Positions 7,321 to 10,027 of a stretch of DNA of 10,027 nt are shown piece by piece. Positions within the stretch are counted from its first letter, which is position 1; every line of letters starts with the position of its first letter. The stretch comes from JBMTVN01 sp046047235 (GTDB taxonomy: Bacteria > Verrucomicrobiota > Verrucomicrobiia > Limisphaerales > JAHDYP01). The position numbers and the translations under genes were made by a program. The stretch lies in assembly GCA_046047235.1 (NCBI GenBank), contig JBJOII010000145.1, positions 1 to 10,027 of the forward strand, in the 5' to 3' direction. The notes under the pieces are model-generated. The model was given only the letters and a program-made list of their open reading frames with translations, had not been told where the DNA came from and ran no database searches.

Positions 7321-7741
7321 TGCCGCGAACGCGGCACTCCCCCTGCGTTCCGCCACCACGGAACGCACGACCATCCACCACAACCCCAATCAGCACCCCC
7401 ACCGCATACGCCACCAAATCCTCCCATACAAAGGTGGACCCCAAAACAAGATGCCCCAAGGTCGTGGCCCGGATCGCATTGATCCAATCCGCCTGATACA
7501 GCTGCGAAAACTCCACCAGCCAGGAAGTCGACAAAGCAAGTAAACCAACCCCACACACAGACGCCCGAGGCAGCCAAAATGCCCAGCCCAGATACACCAT
7601 CAGCGCCCACAAGGCATCCCCGGGATACTTACCCAACACAGCAGGAAACATCACCGGAAACTTCCTCGACGCCAAACCCAGCCCAACCACAACCACAACG
7701 CCCCCACCCAACCTCCACCGACTTCGCTCAATTCCTTTCAT
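7304..7741 (-). CDS. DUF2809 family small membrane protein
   Basis: This is a protein of about 145 residues with four hydrophobic segments (about 13-24, 43-58, 63-75 and 106-123). It carries the hallmark pattern of DUF2809: RKFP, then LGKYPGDALWALMVY (36-50), LVEFSQLYQADWINAIRATTLGHLVLG (75-101) and a final hydrophobic helix (LVAYAVGVLIGVVV). The function of the family is unknown; it is predicted to lie in the cytoplasmic membrane. I choose ATG 7741 because it overlaps a small upstream frame by ATGA and gives a normal family length; an in-frame TTG at 7792 would add 17 residues. Residues from about 125 to the end (FRGGGTQGECRVRGTGAGS region) are encoded by two hairpins and heptamer repeat DNA, so the C-terminus is a captured, probably non-functional extension. 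The rest looks intact. Nothing suggests a link to the flanking T2SS genes. Confidence 0.85.
   Translation of the reverse strand: MKGIERSRWRLGGGVVVVVGLGLASRKFPVMFPAVLGKYPGDALWALMVYLGWAFWLPRASVCGVGLLALSTSWLVEFSQLYQADWINAIRATTLGHLVLGSTFVWEDLVAYAVGVLIGVVVDGRAFRGGGTQGECRVRGTGAGS
7320..7337. repeat. Perfect inverted repeat (hairpin 1)
   Basis: GTGCCGCG and CGCGGCAC are separated by two bases, so as RNA it would form a 7-bp GC-rich stem with a 4-base loop. No T-run follows on either strand. It abuts the heptamer array and lies within the 3' end of the DUF2809 gene, between convergent genes. Confidence 0.85.
7344..7367. repeat. Perfect inverted repeat (hairpin 2)
   Basis: TGCGTTCCG and CGGAACGCA form a perfect 9-bp stem with a 6-base loop (CCACCA), only 6 bases from hairpin 1. 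It encodes the FRGGG part of the DUF2809 tail. There is no T-tract, so it is not a standard intrinsic terminator. The pair may act as a bidirectional 3' end structure or may be a dispersed palindromic repeat (REP-like). Confidence 0.85.
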
Positions 7742-7839
7742 ACCTCTGGCCTCGGCAAATCCCCCGTATCCTGAATTTCCTGACTCAAACAAATCACATA
7801 CCCGTCCGGAAGTGACAATTTACAATCAAGGCGTGACAC
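7738..7839 (-). CDS. Possible 33-residue ORF coupled to the DUF2809 gene
   Basis: A frame from GTG 7839 to TGA 7740-7738 encodes 33 residues, including LPDGYVICLSQEIQDTGD and ending LPRPEV. Its stop overlaps the DUF2809 ATG as ATGA, the usual mark of translational coupling. There is no strong ribosome site before the GTG (only a close GAG). I do not recognise the peptide. It has no membrane segment or signal. Two heptamer-like units (TGACAAT, TTACAAT at 7813-7826) lie inside it. It could be a leader peptide, a decayed end of a former upstream gene, or chance. Confidence 0.3.
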   Translation of the reverse strand: MSRLDCKLSLPDGYVICLSQEIQDTGDLPRPEV

Positions 7840-7860
7840 CTCGTATCTGCGCCAAACACC

Positions 7861-8007
7861 CCTCCGCCCTCAGCCCTCCGCCCTCAGCCCTCCGCCCTCA
7901 GCCCTCCGCCCTCAGCTCTTTGCTCTTACCGCTTACCGCTTACCGCTTACCGCTTACCGCTCTGCGCCTACCGCTTACCGCTTCCCGCTCTGCGCCTACC
8001 GCTCGAT
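7861..8007. repeat. Degenerate heptamer tandem array (20 units plus a partial)
   Basis: From 7861 to 8000 the sequence runs in unbroken 7-base phase. It starts as a 14-bp dimer CCTCCGCCCTCAGC repeated four times, then TCTTTGC and TCTTACC, then GCTTACC repeated four times, then GCTCTGC-GCCTACC twice, separated by GCTTACC and GCTTCCC, giving a 28-bp higher-order step. The general unit is about NCTYNCC. The right-hand third lies inside the end of the GH71/GH99-like gene, whose TAA stop (7942-7940) is supplied by a repeat unit. The remainder fills the gap to the small ORF upstream of DUF2809. Confidence 0.93.
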
Positions 8008-9715
8008 AGTTGAACCGCTCGTTCGGCGCCACATCCCCATGCAAACTGAAATCCGTCCAATCCCCCGTACCCTGCAAGTGATCCGCCCACTTGAAATCAA
8101 TACCCACCACCGCCGACTTCAACCCAAGCAACCCCTTCGGGACCGCCAGTTCCATCTCACGCTCGCCCACAGCCCTCACGACACCAGACACATCCTCCCA
8201 CCCGGTATCCGACCTCCGAAACAAAGCCCTCCCCCCGCCAGACCGCTCCTTCACCACAAAATCATAACCCAACCACCCTGTTCCAACATCCTGATCGGTA
8301 TCCAAATACAACTCCATCCACCCCTCGTCCCGACTCCCAGTAAATGGCTCCCGTGCTCGGATGTAGAAAAAGATCGCATCCTCACCAACAGCCACTTTCG
8401 CCACCGACAGATCATTCCTGCCAGTAGCGTCCGCATAACGCCCCGCACCGTTCCATCCCTCGTGATCCCGCCGCACCGGATCCCCCAAGGTATCCCGAAA
8501 CTCCGGCACCACGCCTTCCCAATCCCCAAACTCGCCATCAATCACAACCTCTCTCGCACTCACGGGCTCTAACTCCCGCACCCCCTTGTAACGCCGGATG
8601 TTCGACACCATCTGATAGTAATACGCATCCCCATGCCCACCGCGCATCGGCTCAATGTCCCGGCTAAACTCCTGATTATACTGGTCCACAAAATAGGTCT
8701 CCCCAGCCTTCACCTGCCTTCCCAGAAAACCCGGACCATTCCCCTCGCCGATAAATCGCTGCGCCACCCACTCGTTCCAACCAGTGATAAATACCAGCTC
8801 CGGATCCAGCTCCAATGCCCGCTCCCATTGCTCGGCAAAACACCAGCCCCGAGCCGGATCCCTCGCCTCCGGAGGAGGCTCCTTCCCCCCATGATAACTC
8901 CGCCCGATGTTGCTCACCGGATGCTGCGCCACCGCCACCGCCACCTGCTCCGCCTCACTCGGCGACCGATGCCAGCCAAAACCCTGCGGATAATGATCCA
9001 CCCACGGCCACTTGTCCCGGCCATCCCGAAACCACTCCTGCCCCTGACTCCATGCCCACGATTCCCTCACGGTAAAAAAGGACCGCAATTCATCGTTCAA
9101 TGCTGCCGGCGCCGCAAGAATCAACGGCTTGCCTAACCACTCAAACCACAATTCCCGATACCTCCCCGGCTTGTAAAAACTCTCATACAAGCGCCGCACA
9201 ACATCCCCCTCCGCTGAATGCGCCAGAAACGCCAGCTGCGGCGTAGCCTGCCCCAACTCCCTCATCTGCGTGTAAACCTCGCACAACGCCTCTACCACCG
9301 GGTCATAGGTGAACGCATTGGTCACATCAAAAAACACCACGTCCACCCCCGCATCCGTCAACATCTGCGCATGCTTCCGAATCACCCACCGATCCTCACT
9401 CAGGTAATACCCAAACAAAGGCTCACCCCAAAAATGAAACGCCCCCGGAGGCCCATACGCCGGATCACCCGGATCCGCCTCCAGTAGCTTGCTGATGTCG
9501 TACAGCTCCTTCCCATGTGTCCCTAACCACAGAAAATAAAAGATCCCCACGGTCTTGCCCTCCCGCACCCCACCCGCCTCCTCATGGGTCGCCACCGACC
9601 GCCCCAGCCCGTCCGTCGCCACCCACGTGTCACTAAACACATCCCGCCGCTCTGCACCCCGCGCGCACAGCCCCAGGACAAACATCAAACCCAAAACTCC
9701 CGCAATCACCCTCAT
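7940..9715 (-). CDS. Secreted GH71/GH99-like protein with C-terminal CBM9-like domain
   Basis: This 591-residue exported protein probably acts on polysaccharide outside the cytoplasm. It has an N-terminal signal peptide (hydrophobic 4-17, likely cut after ARGA at 18-21). A TIM-barrel-like region at about 55-380 shows features seen in GH71/GH99/WbsX-like proteins: GIFYFLWLG (57-65), DAGVDVVFFDVTNAFTY (121-137) and VFITGWNEWV (308-317). A CBM9-like beta-sandwich follows at about 389-570, with IDGEFGDWEG (392-401), TGRNDLSVAKVA (431-442), MELYLDTDQDVGTGWLGYDF (467-486) and a natural-looking end NERFNYR. Residues from about 573 onward (GAEREAVSGRRRAVSGKR type) are encoded by heptamer repeats and are not part of the fold. 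The start ATG overlaps the stop of the upstream rhamnosidase-like gene (ATGA), with GGAGGAGG some 16-20 bases upstream, so the pair is co-transcribed. The C before the mature region is not in a good lipobox. Substrate and catalytic residues cannot be assigned. Confidence 0.8.
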   Translation of the reverse strand: MRVIAGVLGLMFVLGLCARGAERRDVFSDTWVATDGLGRSVATHEEAGGVREGKTVGIFYFLWLGTHGKELYDISKLLEADPGDPAYGPPGAFHFWGEPLFGYYLSEDRWVIRKHAQMLTDAGVDVVFFDVTNAFTYDPVVEALCEVYTQMRELGQATPQLAFLAHSAEGDVVRRLYESFYKPGRYRELWFEWLGKPLILAAPAALNDELRSFFTVRESWAWSQGQEWFRDGRDKWPWVDHYPQGFGWHRSPSEAEQVAVAVAQHPVSNIGRSYHGGKEPPPEARDPARGWCFAEQWERALELDPELVFITGWNEWVAQRFIGEGNGPGFLGRQVKAGETYFVDQYNQEFSRDIEPMRGGHGDAYYYQMVSNIRRYKGVRELEPVSAREVVIDGEFGDWEGVVPEFRDTLGDPVRRDHEGWNGAGRYADATGRNDLSVAKVAVGEDAIFFYIRAREPFTGSRDEGWMELYLDTDQDVGTGWLGYDFVVKERSGGGRALFRRSDTGWEDVSGVVRAVGEREMELAVPKGLLGLKSAVVGIDFKWADHLQGTGDWTDFSLHGDVAPNERFNYRAVGAEREAVSGRRRAVSGKR

Positions 9716-10027
9716 GGTCGTATCACCCGCACCTCCTCCGGTGCCTTCACCACGGATCGCAACACGCCATCATCCCCACGCTCATGCCTCACACGAATCA
9801 CCCCGAATGGCGTCGGATACGTCCCCTCCACCCACTTCAATGTGCCCAGATTCGGCCGCACCTCCACCACCCGACACCCCGGCTCCAAAACGCGCACACC
9901 CAGCACATGCCGACTCAACCACGGCGTCGGCCCACTCGCCCACCCATGACAAAGACTGTGCCTGAACCCCACATAACAATGCTCCCCGTAATCCCCATGC
10001 ACATCCTTCTCCCCCTCCTGCAACAAC
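9712..10027 (-). CDS. Alpha-L-rhamnosidase-like protein, C-terminal part (partial)
   Basis: The frame continues past the right edge, so only about the last 105 residues are seen. They match the end of bacterial alpha-L-rhamnosidases (GH78-type): the last helix of the (alpha/alpha)6 barrel with SLCHGWASGPTPWLSRHVLG, followed by the small C-terminal beta domain with VRVLEPG, EVRPNLGTLKWVEGTYPTPFGVIRVRHE and a short tail. The enzyme would release terminal L-rhamnose from plant or algal glycans, although some family members have other exo-activities. The TGA stop overlaps the start of the GH71/GH99-like gene, so both belong to one carbohydrate-degradation operon whose promoter is outside the window. 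The catalytic residues lie upstream and cannot be checked. Confidence 0.82.
   Translation of the reverse strand, partial: LLQEGEKDVHGDYGEHCYVGFRHSLCHGWASGPTPWLSRHVLGVRVLEPGCRVVEVRPNLGTLKWVEGTYPTPFGVIRVRHERGDDGVLRSVVKAPEEVRVIRP

Noticed and set aside
7320..7367. Rho-independent terminators
   Set aside because: The stems are perfect but no T-run follows on either strand; listed as inverted repeats only.
6325..7482. 385-codon + strand frame overlapping the end of the secretin gene
   Set aside because: Ser/Pro-rich shadow of the secretin frame that also runs through non-coding repeats.
7742..7792. TTG start at 7792 adding 17 residues to the DUF2809 protein
   Set aside because: ATG 7741 gives the family length and overlaps the upstream small frame by ATGA; the extension has no family similarity that I can see.
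7861..8007. CRISPR array
   Set aside because: The units are 7 bp with no spacers; direct tandem repeats only.
8039..8572. + strand frame inside the GH71/GH99-like gene
   Set aside because: His/Pro/Arg-rich shadow; the - strand frame has recognisable GH and CBM9-like motifs.
9655..9715. Lipoprotein signal for the GH71/GH99-like protein (Cys at residue 17)
   Set aside because: The residues before Cys are LGL, with Leu at -1, which does not fit a lipobox; a signal peptidase I site (ARGA) fits better.

Overview
The window is GC-rich DNA carrying two unrelated blocks of genes that converge on a repeat-rich spacer. The closest overall match I can suggest is a Verrucomicrobiota/PVC-type bacterium. 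The reasons are the very long multi-domain secretin, the secreted GH71/GH99-like protein with a CBM9-like tail beside an alpha-L-rhamnosidase-like gene, and a DUF2809 membrane protein. This taxonomic guess is inference; no marker gene is present.

Positions 1-7208 (+ strand) are the distal part of a type II secretion (T2SS)-type operon. It begins with the 3' end of an upstream gene (probably a pseudopilin), followed by a GspK-type minor pseudopilin, a GspL/PilM-PilN-like protein, a GspM/PilO-like protein, a GspC/PilP-like protein and a 1048-residue secretin. Genes overlap or lie 3 to 13 bases apart, so they are almost certainly one transcript. The order L-M-C-D equals pilM/N-O-P-Q of type IV pili, not the textbook gspC-first order. 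The products would build the inner-membrane platform, the pseudopilus tip and the outer-membrane channel of one envelope-spanning machine. ATPase, GspF and major pseudopilin genes are not in the window.

Positions 7209-8007 hold the spacer. It contains two arrays of degenerate 7-bp tandem repeats (7259-7320 and 7861-8007), two perfect hairpins (7320-7337 and 7344-7367), a DUF2809 membrane protein on the minus strand, and a possible 33-codon ORF whose stop overlaps the DUF2809 start. The repeat DNA has been captured into the C-termini of both minus-strand genes that end there.

Positions 7940-10027 (- strand) are a carbohydrate-degradation pair: the C-terminal end of an alpha-L-rhamnosidase-like protein, overlapping by ATGA with a secreted GH71/GH99-like protein that has a C-terminal CBM9-like domain.

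The + strand is strongly C-rich and G-poor throughout, whichever strand is coding. The T2SS genes therefore use C-ending codons and the carbohydrate genes G-ending codons. This produces many long spurious ORFs antisense to real genes.
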